The notes under the pieces were generated by a model. That model saw nothing but the letters and a program-made list of their open reading frames with translations, did not search any database and was not told the DNA's origin. DNA of 64,000 bases from Verrucomicrobia bacterium IMCC26134 (GTDB lineage Bacteria > Verrucomicrobiota > Verrucomicrobiia > Opitutales > Opitutaceae). Positions 19,042-29,900 of this stretch are shown piece after piece. The stretch is from assembly GCA_000972765.1 (NCBI GenBank), contig CP011265.1, positions 62,001 through 126,000 of the forward strand, written 5' to 3'. Position 1 is the first letter of the stretch, and every line of letters begins with the position of its first letter. The translations under genes were made by a program, and so were the position numbers.

Positions 19042-20568
19042 TCAATCTTGAAAACCGGCGGCGGGCGGGGCGGCGGATCCGGCGGAGGGTCCGTTTGACG
19101 CGGGGCCGTGCAGATAGGCGTGGAGCTCTGCGGCGAGTTTGCCGCCGAAGCCGGGGACGTCGGCGAGCTGGGCGGCGGTGGCCCGGCGGAGTTTGTCGAT
19201 GTCGCCAAAGCGTTCCAGCAGGGCGGCGCGGCGCACGGGGCCGAGCCCGGGGAAATCGTCGAGCACGCTCTCGCGGATCTTTTGGGAGCGGAGGTCGGCG
19301 TTGTAGGTGTTGGCGAAGCGGTGGGCCTCGTCGCGCAACCGCTGAAGCAGGTGGAGCGCGGGGGAGTTGAGCGGAAGATTCAGGGGGGAGCGCTCATCGG
19401 GGAAGATGATGGTCTCGTGTTTTTTCGCCAGACCGATGAGGGCGGGCGGGGTGAGGTCGAGGGCGAGGAAGGCCTTGAGCGCGGCCGCGATCTGGCCGCG
19501 TCCGCCGTCGATGACGACGAGGTCGGGGAAAGGCTTTTGCTCCTCGGCGCGGCGGCGGTAGCAGCGGCCGACCACCTCCTCCATGGCGCGGAAATCGTCG
19601 TTGCCGATGAAGCTCTTGATCTGGAAGCGGCGGTAGAGGTTTTTGTCCGGCCTGCCGTCGGCGAAGTGAACCATCGAGGCCACGCAATAGGTGCCGCTGA
19701 TGTGCGAGATGTCGAAACACTCCAGGGTGCGCGGCGCGGGATCGAGACCGAGGGCGGAGCCGAGCTGGGCGATGGCGTCGGAATCGGGTGTGGCGAAGGG
19801 CTGGTCGCGCTCGAACTTGCGCGTCTTGGCGAGGGTTTTTTCGAGTGCGAAGACGATGTCGCGCAGCTCGGCTGCTTGTTCGAAGTTTTGTTTTTCGGCG
19901 GCGGCGGCCATCTCGGCGCGCAGGGTTTCGAGCCACTCGCGGGACTTGCCCTCCAGGAAGGCGCAGGCCTGCTCGACCCGGGTGCGGTAGGCGTCGGGAG
20001 TAACGATGTTGTGGATACCGTAGAGCTCCTCACGCACGTCGTCGTAAAGCTGCCAGGTGCCGTCGGGGAGCAGTTGCGGGGTGGCGTCGCCAAGCAGGAT
20101 GCCGAACTGGCGGCGCATTTGAGCGAGGGTTTTACGCAGGAGGCCGGAGTGGGCGAAGGGGCCGAAGTAGCGGGACCGGTCCTCCTTGCGCAGGCGGGTG
20201 AGGCGGAAGCGGGGGAGGGTCTCGGCGAGGTCCACGCGCACAAGGAGGAAGCGTTTGTCGTCGATGAAGTCGGTGTTGTATTTGGGTTTCCACTGCTTGA
20301 TCAGCTTGCCCTCGAGCAGGAGAGCTTCGGGTTCCGACTTCACTTCGATGGTGTCGAAGTCGTGGATGAGGCTGATAAGCGCGCGGATTTTCGGGTGCAC
20401 CGTCATGGCGCGCGAGGGGGTGAAGTAAGAGGATACGCGCTTTTTCAGGGCCTTGGCCTTGCCCACGTAAAGAATGCGACCCAGACGGTCTTTCATCAGG
20501 TAGACGCCCGGTTTGTCGGGAAGACGACGGACCTTTTCTTTCAGGTTTATGGGTTCGGACGCTGGCAT
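19042..20568 (-). CDS. uvrC: Excinuclease ABC subunit C
   Basis: 508 residues, about 100 shorter than E. coli UvrC, but all modules are visible. GIY-YIG nuclease at about 15-95 (DKPGVYLMKDRLGRILYVG), UVR helix pair near 200 (MAAAAEKQNFEQAAELRDIV), RNase H-like 5' nuclease at about 265-430 (ECFDISHISGTYCVASMVHF; PDLVVIDGGRGQ), and the two HhH motifs at the end (FPGLGPVRRAALLERFG; VPGFGGKLAAELHAYL). It makes both cuts around UvrB-bound lesions. The shortness comes from compact linkers rather than loss of a domain. It is divergent from cinA by 38 bases. Confidence 0.94.
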   Translation of the reverse strand: MPASEPINLKEKVRRLPDKPGVYLMKDRLGRILYVGKAKALKKRVSSYFTPSRAMTVHPKIRALISLIHDFDTIEVKSEPEALLLEGKLIKQWKPKYNTDFIDDKRFLLVRVDLAETLPRFRLTRLRKEDRSRYFGPFAHSGLLRKTLAQMRRQFGILLGDATPQLLPDGTWQLYDDVREELYGIHNIVTPDAYRTRVEQACAFLEGKSREWLETLRAEMAAAAEKQNFEQAAELRDIVFALEKTLAKTRKFERDQPFATPDSDAIAQLGSALGLDPAPRTLECFDISHISGTYCVASMVHFADGRPDKNLYRRFQIKSFIGNDDFRAMEEVVGRCYRRRAEEQKPFPDLVVIDGGRGQIAAALKAFLALDLTPPALIGLAKKHETIIFPDERSPLNLPLNSPALHLLQRLRDEAHRFANTYNADLRSQKIRESVLDDFPGLGPVRRAALLERFGDIDKLRRATAAQLADVPGFGGKLAAELHAYLHGPASNGPSAGSAAPPAAGFQD

Positions 20569-20606
20569 TTTGTAACAGAGTAAGCAGACTGTGACGTTCG
20601 CAACGT

Positions 20607-21962
20607 ATGCTTTCCAGCTCTTCGCAATCTCCTCTTGCCGGTCGCTCCGTGCAAAATGTCCGCTATGAACTCATCACCTTGGGTGATGAGTTGCTGCTCG
20701 GCCTGACGGCGAACACCCACCTGACCTTCATCGGCGCGGCCTTGGGCCGGCAGGGCGCGAGGCTTGCGCGCAATGTGACGATCACGGACGACGCCGATGC
20801 CATCGCGGCGCAGTTCCGCGAGAGCTGGGCGCGGTCGGACGTGGTCATCACCACCGGAGGCTTGGGGCCGACCTGCGACGATCGCACCCGCGAAGTCATC
20901 GCCGGCGTCCTGGGGCAGGAACTGGTATTTGAGGAATCGATACGAGAGGCCATCGAAGCGCGATTTAACCGGCTTGGCCGGCGTATGACGGACAACAATC
21001 TGAAGCAGGCCTACCGCTTTTCGCGCGGTGAGGTGCTGCCCAATGCCAACGGCACCGCGCCCGGGCTCTGGGTCGAGCAGGACGGACGTGTTTTGGTAAT
21101 GTTGCCCGGCCCTCCGAACGAGCTGAACCCGATGTTGATCGAGCAGGTGTTGCCGCGTATGGCCCGGCTCGGGCTGCTGGCGGAGCGCGAGGCATACGTG
21201 CAGATCCGCACCGCCGGGGTGGGGGAGAGCGCGTTGGAGATGCGTTTGCAGCCTGTTCTTGAGCCCCATGGCGAGGCGCTTTCGATCGCGTTTTGTGCCC
21301 ACGCCGGCCAGGTGGATGTGCGGCTGAGTTCTCCCTCGGGACTGCTTTCGTTCGCGGAGTTGGAGGCGGTGGCGGTGGAGTGCGCCCGTTTGCTGGGCGA
21401 GGACTTCATGTGCTATGGCCATGATTCGCTGGCAAAGGTTTGCGCGGATCTGTTGCGGGCGGGCGACCACACCCTTGCGGTGGCCGAGACGGCGACGGGC
21501 GGTTCGCTGGCGAATGCGTTCACCGATATCTGCGGGGCTTCGAAGTTTTTCGCCGGCGGCTGTGTATGCTACTCCAATGAATCGAAGATGCAGCTCCTCG
21601 ACGTGCCCGAGTGCCTGCTCAAGCAGCATGGCGCGGTCTCGGCCGAGAATGCGGTGGCGATGGCTGCGGGCGTGGCCGAGCGGCTGGGCGCGGATTTCGG
21701 ACTGGCGATCACCGGTTTCGCGGGGCCCTGTGGCGGCACCAAGGAGAATCCGGTCGGAACCATTTACATTGCCCTCTACACGCCCTGCGGCGTCTGGTCG
21801 CGCAAGCTTTGCCAGCCGGGGCCGCGGCCCACGGTCAAGCAGCGCGCGGTGAACGGTGCGCTGGACTGGCTCCGTCGTGAGCTGGTGCGCATGTCGAACG
21901 GCTGCAGTGAGACGCCGTTTGCGGGAGGCGATACGGCGTCCCAGCATAAGCCAGGCGCCTAA
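20607..21962 (+). CDS. cinA: CinA family protein (competence/damage-inducible)
   Basis: 451 residues. The N-terminal MoCF-like domain (YELITLGDELLLGLTANTH; VVITTGGLGPTCDDRTREV; MLPGPPNELNPML) and the C-terminal CinA amidase domain (VAETATGGSLANAFTD; ITGFAGPCGGTKENPVGTIY) are both present. CinA enzymes act in NAD recycling as ADP-ribose pyrophosphatase and NMN deamidase (family knowledge). The first 17 residues are poorly conserved and a GTG at about 20658 is another possible start. Convergent with purC. Confidence 0.92.
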   Translation: MLSSSSQSPLAGRSVQNVRYELITLGDELLLGLTANTHLTFIGAALGRQGARLARNVTITDDADAIAAQFRESWARSDVVITTGGLGPTCDDRTREVIAGVLGQELVFEESIREAIEARFNRLGRRMTDNNLKQAYRFSRGEVLPNANGTAPGLWVEQDGRVLVMLPGPPNELNPMLIEQVLPRMARLGLLAEREAYVQIRTAGVGESALEMRLQPVLEPHGEALSIAFCAHAGQVDVRLSSPSGLLSFAELEAVAVECARLLGEDFMCYGHDSLAKVCADLLRAGDHTLAVAETATGGSLANAFTDICGASKFFAGGCVCYSNESKMQLLDVPECLLKQHGAVSAENAVAMAAGVAERLGADFGLAITGFAGPCGGTKENPVGTIYIALYTPCGVWSRKLCQPGPRPTVKQRAVNGALDWLRRELVRMSNGCSETPFAGGDTASQHKPGA

Positions 21963-21967
21963 ACCCA

Positions 21968-21990
21968 AAGACCGCCGAGGGCGGCGCTTT
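21968..21990. terminator. Possible bidirectional terminator between cinA and purC
   Basis: AAAG-A-CCGCC-GAG-GGCGG-CG-CTTT, a 5-bp GC core extended by AAAG/CTTT, in the 49-base convergent gap. The T tracts are short, so the call is weak. Confidence 0.4.
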
Positions 21991-22011
21991 CCTGCTACGA
22001 CCGTCGAGCCC

Positions 22012-22923
22012 TCAGCCGAGTAGATTTCGCAGGGCTTGCAGGTATTTCTCCTGGGTTTTTGCGATGACCTCCGCGGGCAGATGCGGAGCGGGCGGACGCT
22101 GGTCCCAGGCGAGGGCGAGCAAGTGGTCGCGCACGAATTGCTTATCGTAGCTCGGGGGGGAGCAGTCGGGGCGGTAGGCGTCGGCGGGCCAGTAGCGCGA
22201 AGAGTCCGGCGTCAGAACCTCATCGATCAAGATGAGGTTGCCCTGGGCATCCGTGCCGAATTCGAATTTGGTATCCGCCAGAATCATTCCCGCGGCGCGG
22301 GCGCGTTCATGACCAAAGGAGTAAAGGGCGAGGCTGGCTGCCTTGACTTGGGCGTAGAGCGCAGGACCTACGATCGCGGACCCTAGGGCATCGTCGATGG
22401 GCGCGTCGTGCTCGCCCTTGGGCGCCTTGGTCGTGGGGGTGAAAAGTGGCGCGGGCAATCGGTCCGCCTGCCGGAGTCCGGGAGGGAGCACGTGGCCGCA
22501 GACCTGGCCGGTTTTTTGGTAGGAAGACCATCCGCTGCCCACCAGATAACCGCGCACGACGCATTCGATGGCCAAGGGGTTTAGCTTGCGCACGATCATG
22601 GAGCGAAGTTGCAGATCGCGGTCGCAGATTCCCCGGCGGGCGAATTCGCCGGCTTGGTCGGGCAGAAGATGGTTGACGATGAGTTCCTGTGTGCGGGCAA
22701 ACCACCAATGGCTCATCTGGGTGAGCAGGATGCCCTTGCCCGGGATGCCGTCCGGTAGAATCACGTCAAAAGCCGACAGACGATCGGTCGCCACCAGCAG
22801 AAGCGCGTCACCTAGGTCGAAGATCTCGCGAACTTTGCCTGAAGCGATACGCGGATAGGCGACGCCCTCTATGTGAGTGCGGGCTTGGGCTGGCAGGGCG
22901 GCGGCGATTTCAGCGGAGGTCAT
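22012..22923 (-). CDS. purC: SAICAR synthetase
   Basis: 303 residues from the ATG at 22923 (a GTG/ATG extension of six residues is possible). Motifs of the longer, yeast Ade1-like form: GKVREIFDLGDALLLVATDR, SAFDVILPDGIPGKG, ECVVRGYLVGSGWSSYQKTG, and KFEFGTDAQGNLILIDEVLTPDSSR shown here as two parts of one conserved block. It joins CAIR and aspartate in step 7 of purine synthesis. It lies downstream of, and in the same direction as, a small unknown gene, but a terminator separates them. Confidence 0.94.
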   Translation of the reverse strand: MTSAEIAAALPAQARTHIEGVAYPRIASGKVREIFDLGDALLLVATDRLSAFDVILPDGIPGKGILLTQMSHWWFARTQELIVNHLLPDQAGEFARRGICDRDLQLRSMIVRKLNPLAIECVVRGYLVGSGWSSYQKTGQVCGHVLPPGLRQADRLPAPLFTPTTKAPKGEHDAPIDDALGSAIVGPALYAQVKAASLALYSFGHERARAAGMILADTKFEFGTDAQGNLILIDEVLTPDSSRYWPADAYRPDCSPPSYDKQFVRDHLLALAWDQRPPAPHLPAEVIAKTQEKYLQALRNLLG

Positions 22924-22966
22924 GTTTGGATCGTATACCAAAACAGGGCGTGGCGTGAGCGGAACA

Positions 22967-22998
22967 CAAAAAAGGACGCCCCGTTAAAAGGGCGTCCC
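22967..22998 (-). terminator. Intrinsic terminator
   Basis: On the minus strand GGACGCCC...GGGCGTCC-type stem (22974-22981 with 22990-22997) then TTTTTTG. It ends the 197-residue gene at 23028. Its stem, loop and tail are almost the same as the terminator after the autotransporter at 37750. Confidence 0.88.
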
Positions 22999-23027
22999 AA
23001 ATTTCGTCCGAGATGGCGCGATTATGA

Positions 23028-23621
23028 TCAGGCAACGGTGGCGTAGAGGGCGCCCTTGCGAACCTGCAGCACGTAGTGACAGCCGACCTCGAAGGCGTAG
23101 GTGTCTTTGAGCTCTTTTTTCACGATCTCGAATTCAGCCTTCTTGGACTCGTCACCGCCGAGTTGGCCGGCGCGTTGACGCAAAGCCTGCAGTTGATCGT
23201 AAGATTCGGCGGTTTGGAACTCTGCGACCAGCGTGGCTTGCGCCTCATTATCGATGGGCTTGCCGGACTCGTCTACCGCCTTCTTCAACAGCGCGGAGTT
23301 AACGGGGCTGAGTAGGTAGTTATGCTGAACCGAGTAACCGTAATTCTTGGTCATGAACTGCATGTTCAGCGTGACACGCGCGTCGATCTGATTGAGTTGG
23401 CTCTGAAGCGCCGCGCGTTCTTCGGCGGTGGCGGATTTCGTGAGCGAGGAGAGCTTTTGGCGAACCTCAAGCAGCATGCGACGCTGTTGGCCGAGGACTT
23501 GTAGATTGTTGATGAACTGGGTGTTGGCGGCTGCGCCTTCGATAAAAGCAACCAGCTGGAAGGCTTGGTTGTCGCGGATAATACGTTGGGGAACACCTTG
23601 GCTGAGCATTTTGGTCGTCAT
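23028..23621 (-). CDS. Conserved-looking helical protein of unknown function
   Basis: 197 residues from the ATG at 23621; a longer frame to 23666 adds a weak leader. No signal peptide, no membrane segment. The sequence is largely alpha-helical with coiled-coil character (QQRRMLLEVRQKLSSLTKSA; EERAALQSQLNQIDARVTLN; YDQLQALRQRAGQLGGDESK) and ends in YVLQVRKGALYATVA. I do not recognise the family. It has its own terminator, a codon composition like its neighbours, and is divergent from the giant autotransporter across a 318-base gap. Confidence 0.72.
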   Translation of the reverse strand: MTTKMLSQGVPQRIIRDNQAFQLVAFIEGAAANTQFINNLQVLGQQRRMLLEVRQKLSSLTKSATAEERAALQSQLNQIDARVTLNMQFMTKNYGYSVQHNYLLSPVNSALLKKAVDESGKPIDNEAQATLVAEFQTAESYDQLQALRQRAGQLGGDESKKAEFEIVKKELKDTYAFEVGCHYVLQVRKGALYATVA

Positions 23622-23939
23622 AAGAATATAGGGTATACGCAGGATGCGGATGAGCGACGCGGTCAAGGAGATTTTAATGCTCTCAGAGTGGCTTGACGCG
23701 TCGTATCGGTTTTAAAATGCATGACATCGGAACTGGATCGGGGTGGCATGAATTGCATGTCGCTAGCGCGTGTCCGCTTTGTCACGTAACTTTTTGTTGC
23801 AATCCAGCTGGATAAGCACTTTACCTTGGGCTTATACGCTCATCCTACTGGCGCTAATAACACGTAATCATTGCTCTAATCCTATTTTCAGATTTCCCTT
23901 AAAGTCTTCATTGATAAACTAATAACTAGCAAATTAAAC
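23622..23939. other. Divergent promoter region upstream of the autotransporter
   Basis: 318 bases, clearly more AT-rich than the surroundings, between the helical protein (-) and the autotransporter (+). It must hold both promoters. Candidate elements such as TTGACG at about 23694 with TAAAAT 14 bases on have poor spacing, so I make no firm promoter call. No Shine-Dalgarno is visible before the ATG at 23940. Confidence 0.5.
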
Positions 23940-26900
23940 ATGAAATCCCGTCGTTCCTCCAGCCTCAGCCTCAATCGTAATCGTCGGTCCGCCGTGGCCG
24001 CCTTAGGCACAGTCGCCCTGACCGCAGGTGCAATGTTTAGCCCGCTGACGGGATCGGCTGCCACCCAGTTTTGGAACAGCGCCACCGCCGTCGGGGACTG
24101 GGATGTCGCCACCACTGCCAACTGGACCGGTGGCACCACTTGGACCAATGGCAACGTCGCCAACTTCACCGGTTCGAATAAGACCATCGAGATCGTCGGA
24201 TCCATACAGGTTTCGGGCATCACGGTCAGTGCTGTAGCCAGCTTCAACGACACCGATGTTTCTGGCGACTCCATCACCTTCATTGGAACGACTCGCTTCA
24301 TCAACTCCCCGGAAACCTTCAATCCAGGCAACCCGCTTGGTAACCAATTCAACGACGGTAATACCCTCTCGTTTAATCTCCCGATTTCCTCCGATGGCAC
24401 CAGCGCCCTGACCATCAACTCTGTCGTTAATCCTGACGCCACCCTCAATGGCGAGCAGTCCAAACCCGGCGAAATCATCCTCAACGCCGATAACACCGGC
24501 GTCTTGGGTGACGTCATCGTGAACGCAGGCACCCTTACGCTTGGCACCAATGGTCGCCTCAACAACGTCTCCTCGGTCGAGGTTAAGGCTAACATCACCC
24601 CGACGCTTACCACCGTCCTGAATCTCACTGCCCGTGAATCCATCGCCGACACCGCCACCCTCACGAACGCAGGTGTGGTGAACTTGAATGGCTCCGACGC
24701 CGACGCCACCACCGACGACGAGACGGTGGCATCCTTGGTCAATAGCGGCACGATCAATGGCAATGGCGTGGGTAACACCCTCGTCGCCGCCACCTACGCC
24801 CTGAACGACGGTTCCATCATCAACGCCAACCTCGGCAATGGCATCGTCACCGCCAACGGCACCGTCGCCCTCAACGGCACCGTCGGCCATACCGCCGCCG
24901 GCAACGCCAGCGTCATCAACGTCAACAGCGGCACCACCACCCTCGCCAACACTGCCTTCTCCGGCGATGTGAATGTCGATGCCGGCACCCTCACCCTCAC
25001 TGCCGCCCCCGCCGCCGGACTCACCGAGGCCATCACCGTCGATATCACCAACGACGGCACGATCAACACCGGTGCCAGCGAGCAGATCGCCGACACCGCC
25101 GACGTCTCCGTTGATGGCACGCTCCATCTCCACACCTTCACCGAGACTGTAGCGGGCGTCACCCTCGTTGCCGGCACCATTGATGCCGACACCGTCGGCG
25201 CGGCCACCCTGACTGGCACCAGCTTCGCCGTCGAGAGCGGCACCGTGAACGCCATCCTCTCCGGCGCAGCGATCGATCTGACCAAGTCCACGGGCGGAAC
25301 CGTCACCCTCAACGCGCAAAACACCTACACCGGCGACACCTTCGTCAACGCCGGCACCTTAGTCCTTGGTGATGCCACCAACACCCTCGATAATGCCACC
25401 GATGTAGTGGTAAACGGCGGCGAACTCGCGCTCGGCGCCAACACCGACACGGTCAATGGCGTCTCGCTCCAGTCCGGTTCCATCACCGGCACCGGCTCCG
25501 CTACCGAGGGGGTTTTGACCTCCTTGACCGACTTTGATGTCCGCAGTGGCTCCGCCTCCGCCAACCTTGCGGGCGCCGTCGGGCTCACCAAGACCACCGT
25601 CGGCACCGTCACCCTCACCGGGCAGAACGCCTACACCGGCACCACGACCGTCTCTGACGGCACCTTGGAAGTCACCGGCAGCGGCACCATCGCGGCCAGC
25701 AATGTCATCGACATCGCCACCGGCGCCACGCTCTCCACTGATGGCGGCGCACTGTCGCAGGACGCCATTGTCACCTCTGCCGGCACCGGCACGCTTGCCC
25801 TCACCGGCAGCGAGACGATCAAGGGCTTGAACGGCACCGGCCAAGTCAACCTCGATGCCGCCACCCTGACCGTCGATACCGATGGCAACGGCGGCGCTGC
25901 GGTGGACAGCGCCTATGACGGCGTGATCGCTGATGCGACCGGCGTGGGCACGCTCACGAAAGACGGAGCCGGAAGCTTTTTCCTTACCGGTGCTAACACC
26001 TACACGGGTGTCACCACCGTTAATGGAGGCACACTTTCAATCGTCAGCGGTTCGCTCTCCAGCACCGATATCCAAGTTAATAATGCGGGCAACTTCACCA
26101 CTGATGGCGGTCTCACCGATGCCGCTCAGGTTACCCTTAACACCGTCGCTTCTGTGCTTCGTGTCGTCGGCAACGAGCAAATCGACAGGGTCACCGGCAC
26201 TGGCACGGTTCGTATCAGCGATGCCGGTGATGACGGTGCGGGCAACGATGGCTTCACCCTCGCTATCAGCTCCTCAACCGATAGCACCTTCGATGGTGTA
26301 ATCGTGGATGATAATGCCACCAGCGCGGGTAATCTTACTAAATCTGGTAGCAACAAGCTTACCCTTGCCGGTGCCAACACCTACACCGGCACGACTAGCG
26401 TGACTGCCGGCACCCTCGCGCTTGAAGGCACGAGCGGATCCTTGATTCTCAACATCTCCAGCGGTGCGACGCTCACTACCAACCCGGGCGATCTTCTCGC
26501 CAATACAGCCGATATGACCAACGACGGCACCGTCGAAATCGGTGGCGACGACCTCATCGGCACCTACACCGGCAGCGGCACCTTGGATGGCACGGGCAAC
26601 ACCCTTACCGCGACCACCTACACGCTTAACACGGGCTCAGAGATCAACGCCAACATCGGCACCGGAGCCGTCACCGTCAATGGCGACACCACGCTCAATG
26701 GCGCCTCTGACGCCAGCACCGTTGATATTCTCGGTGGCACCCTGACCACCGGTTCGGACGAGTATCGCTTCAATACTTCCGTCGCCATCACGGTCACCTC
26801 TCCTGGCATCCTCGCCCTGGGTGGTAATGAGCAGGCCGGCAACATCGGCGGCACTGGCGACGTCCAGCTCGGCTCCTTTGGTCTAGAGTTGTATAGCCTT

Positions 26901-29900
26901 AACACAAAAACGCTTTCCGGGGTTATCAGCGGTGATGACAGCTCTTACTTTGAGGTGTATAACGGTGGCACGCAGACGATTTCCGGTGCCAACACCTATA
27001 CGGGCGATACCAGCGTATTTGGCGGATCCACCCTGATCCTTGGCGGCACTAACCAGTCTGCCTACTACCATGTAAGCGGGACTTCCATCCTGACCGCGAA
27101 TGGTGCGGATCGCATTTCTAATACCGCCGAGGTCGAAGTTGATGGCACCTATAACGTGCAGGGCAACGATACCATCGGTAGTTTGTCAGGCTTCGGAAGT
27201 GTCGTTCTCGGCGGTAACACCCTTACCTTCAACGGTAACGGCGATGGCACCGCTGACGAAGAGCTCGCCACCTTCGACGGCGTTATTTCCGGTGCTGGCG
27301 GTCAAATCGTCAAGACCGGCGATGACATTCAAGTCCTCTCGGGTGCGAATACCTACACCGGCGACACGGAAATCAACGCCGGCACGCTTCGCATCACCAA
27401 CAGTGCCGCCCTGGGCGGTGGTGCTGGCACGACGACCGTCTTCTCCACCGGCACGCTCCAACTCAGCAACGGAATAAGCATATCCGAATCCCTCGATCTC
27501 GCAGGCGCAGGTCAGGCAGTTACCTACACCGGAAATGATTCCGATCTCACCAACCGTGGAGCACTCAACAATCTCTCCGGCATCAATACGGTCACCAACC
27601 AGATCAATATCGGAAACGCTGCTGGGACGGCGACCACGATCGCAGCCGATGCTGGCACCCTCAATCTCACCGGCGACATCCTTGGTAATGGTGGCACGCC
27701 TACGCTGACCTTCCAGGCCGCGGAAGGCGCTTCCATCGTCGTGACTGGCAGCACCCCGGCCATCATGCTGGGTGCAGGCATCAAGGATCTGACCAAGACC
27801 GGACGTGGCACGCTCGATTTGTCTGATGTCGCTGGTAACGCATCCACTGGGGATCTCTACCTCAACGACGGACGTGTGATCGTCGATGCCCAGACTGATC
27901 TCGGTGGCAGCAAGGTCATTTTCGGCTCCACCGATCGCGGAACCCTGGTGGTTGAAAACAACGCCTTTGTCTCCCAGTATACTTACGCAGTCGGCGCCAG
28001 CAGCGGTGCATGGGAAGACTTTAAGTCCACTCAGTTTGACTTCAGTAATTTCGGCACGATCGAGACCAATAAGAACGTAGCCATCAAATACTCCAACATC
28101 CTGCCCTTCGGCTTGGGTGCGGGTAAGATGATCAAGGAAGGTGCGGGCGATTTGCTGATCGATCTCGATTTCATCAACAGCGTGCTTCCCACCATCCAAG
28201 CTAATTTGGGTGACATCTATTTCGAGGACCTCCCCGTTACCATCGCGGTCAACGGCCTTGACGGTGACGGCACGCTCGCCAACGGCGACCTGCAACTCGT
28301 GAGCACCAACCTGATCGTTAATCAGGCGGTGAATACCAACCCGGTTGAATACACCGGCAATATCACCACTACGGGCGATATCGAGATCAACGTCATCAAC
28401 GGTGCCGAAACCTTCGAGCTTTCCGGCAACCTCACCTTCGGCGAACTGGCTGTCGTAAGTGCTTCGACCAACCCCGTGACCTTCTCGGGTAGCTTGATCT
28501 CCAGTGGTGATATTACTGTCACGGCTGACAGCGATGCTAACCCTGACAACAATACCCTGACGCTCCGCACGCCTGGTAGTCTGAGCTTTCCCCTTACCAA
28601 CGCGGTTCCTTACACTTTCCCTAACCCCGATGTAGCAGAGGTTATCTTCTCGGGTGACAATCCCGGCTTCACCGGTGTCTTCACCGTCACGGGTGGCGAT
28701 GGTCTGGTGCACGTCATTCAAGCGCCTGGCGACACAACCCTCGGCTCTTCGCTCGCCAGCGACAATACCGTTATCCAGGAAGGCGGAGCGTTGGAACTGA
28801 GTTCCGGCAATGTCGCACAGACGACCACCTTTAATGAGCGTTTCACCATGTCCGGTGGCTCACGTCTCTTGCTTAACGATCCCGTGATCGTCGCAGGCAC
28901 CACCACGGTCCTCATGGGCACGGGTGACATTGCAGACATCGGCTCCGTCTCAGCCGCCCAGGTTACCGCTGATATTTTCACCGGTAATATTATCACCATT
29001 GAAGGTGCCAGCGTCGGTTTCAACACCCAGCCCGGTCAAGTTGGCGAGCTCCAGCTCAGCGGTCGTCTGCTCGGTTTCGGTGAAGTCCAGATCGGCGGTA
29101 TCGGCAACGGCGCGGTCATCATCGACGGCGGCAGCACCAATGTGCTCAACGGCTCCACCGTCCTGAATGACGGCGCAAATGTAGTCGTCGGCAAGAACAC
29201 CGCCTTTGGCACATCCTTCGTCACGATCGATAGCGATGCCACGATCAACACCATCGGCTCTCGCACGCTGGCTAACGGGATCGATATCTCGGTCGGCACC
29301 CTGACCATCGGCGACACGTCGCTCACCACTCTGGCCGACAACGCCGACGCTGATCCGACCAACGATACCGCCAATAACGATCTGCGTCTCACCGGCACGA
29401 TCCAAGGCTTTGGTGGCCTCACCAAGGGTGATGGCACCGGCACGCTGGTCCTCGCTGGCAACAGCACCTTTGTCGGCGACCTCACCATCAATGGTGGCAC
29501 GGTCGATCTGACCACCGGCAGCTTGCTCACTCCCGCCGTTGTAATCAACGCGAACGGCACCCTCATCACGGGTGGCGGCCTCAGCAGTAACGTGGATGTG
29601 ACCACGGCTGCTAACAGCGACTTCAATTTGGTGGGTAATGAAACAGTAGCCTCCATTGGCGGCGGCGGTGATATCAACCTCAGCAGCAAAACCCTCACGG
29701 TTGACAACGCCACCGGCGGCGATGTCTCGGGTGTCATCACGGGCACGGGCGGCGTGACGCTCACGGCGGGCATCCAGACTCTCTCCGGCGCCAACACCTA
29801 CACCGGCACGACCACCGTGAACGGGGGTGCCCTTATCCTCAGCGCAGCGAGTGCCTCGGCCTCCCTCGACATCAACGCCGGTTCGATCACCCTCAATGGT

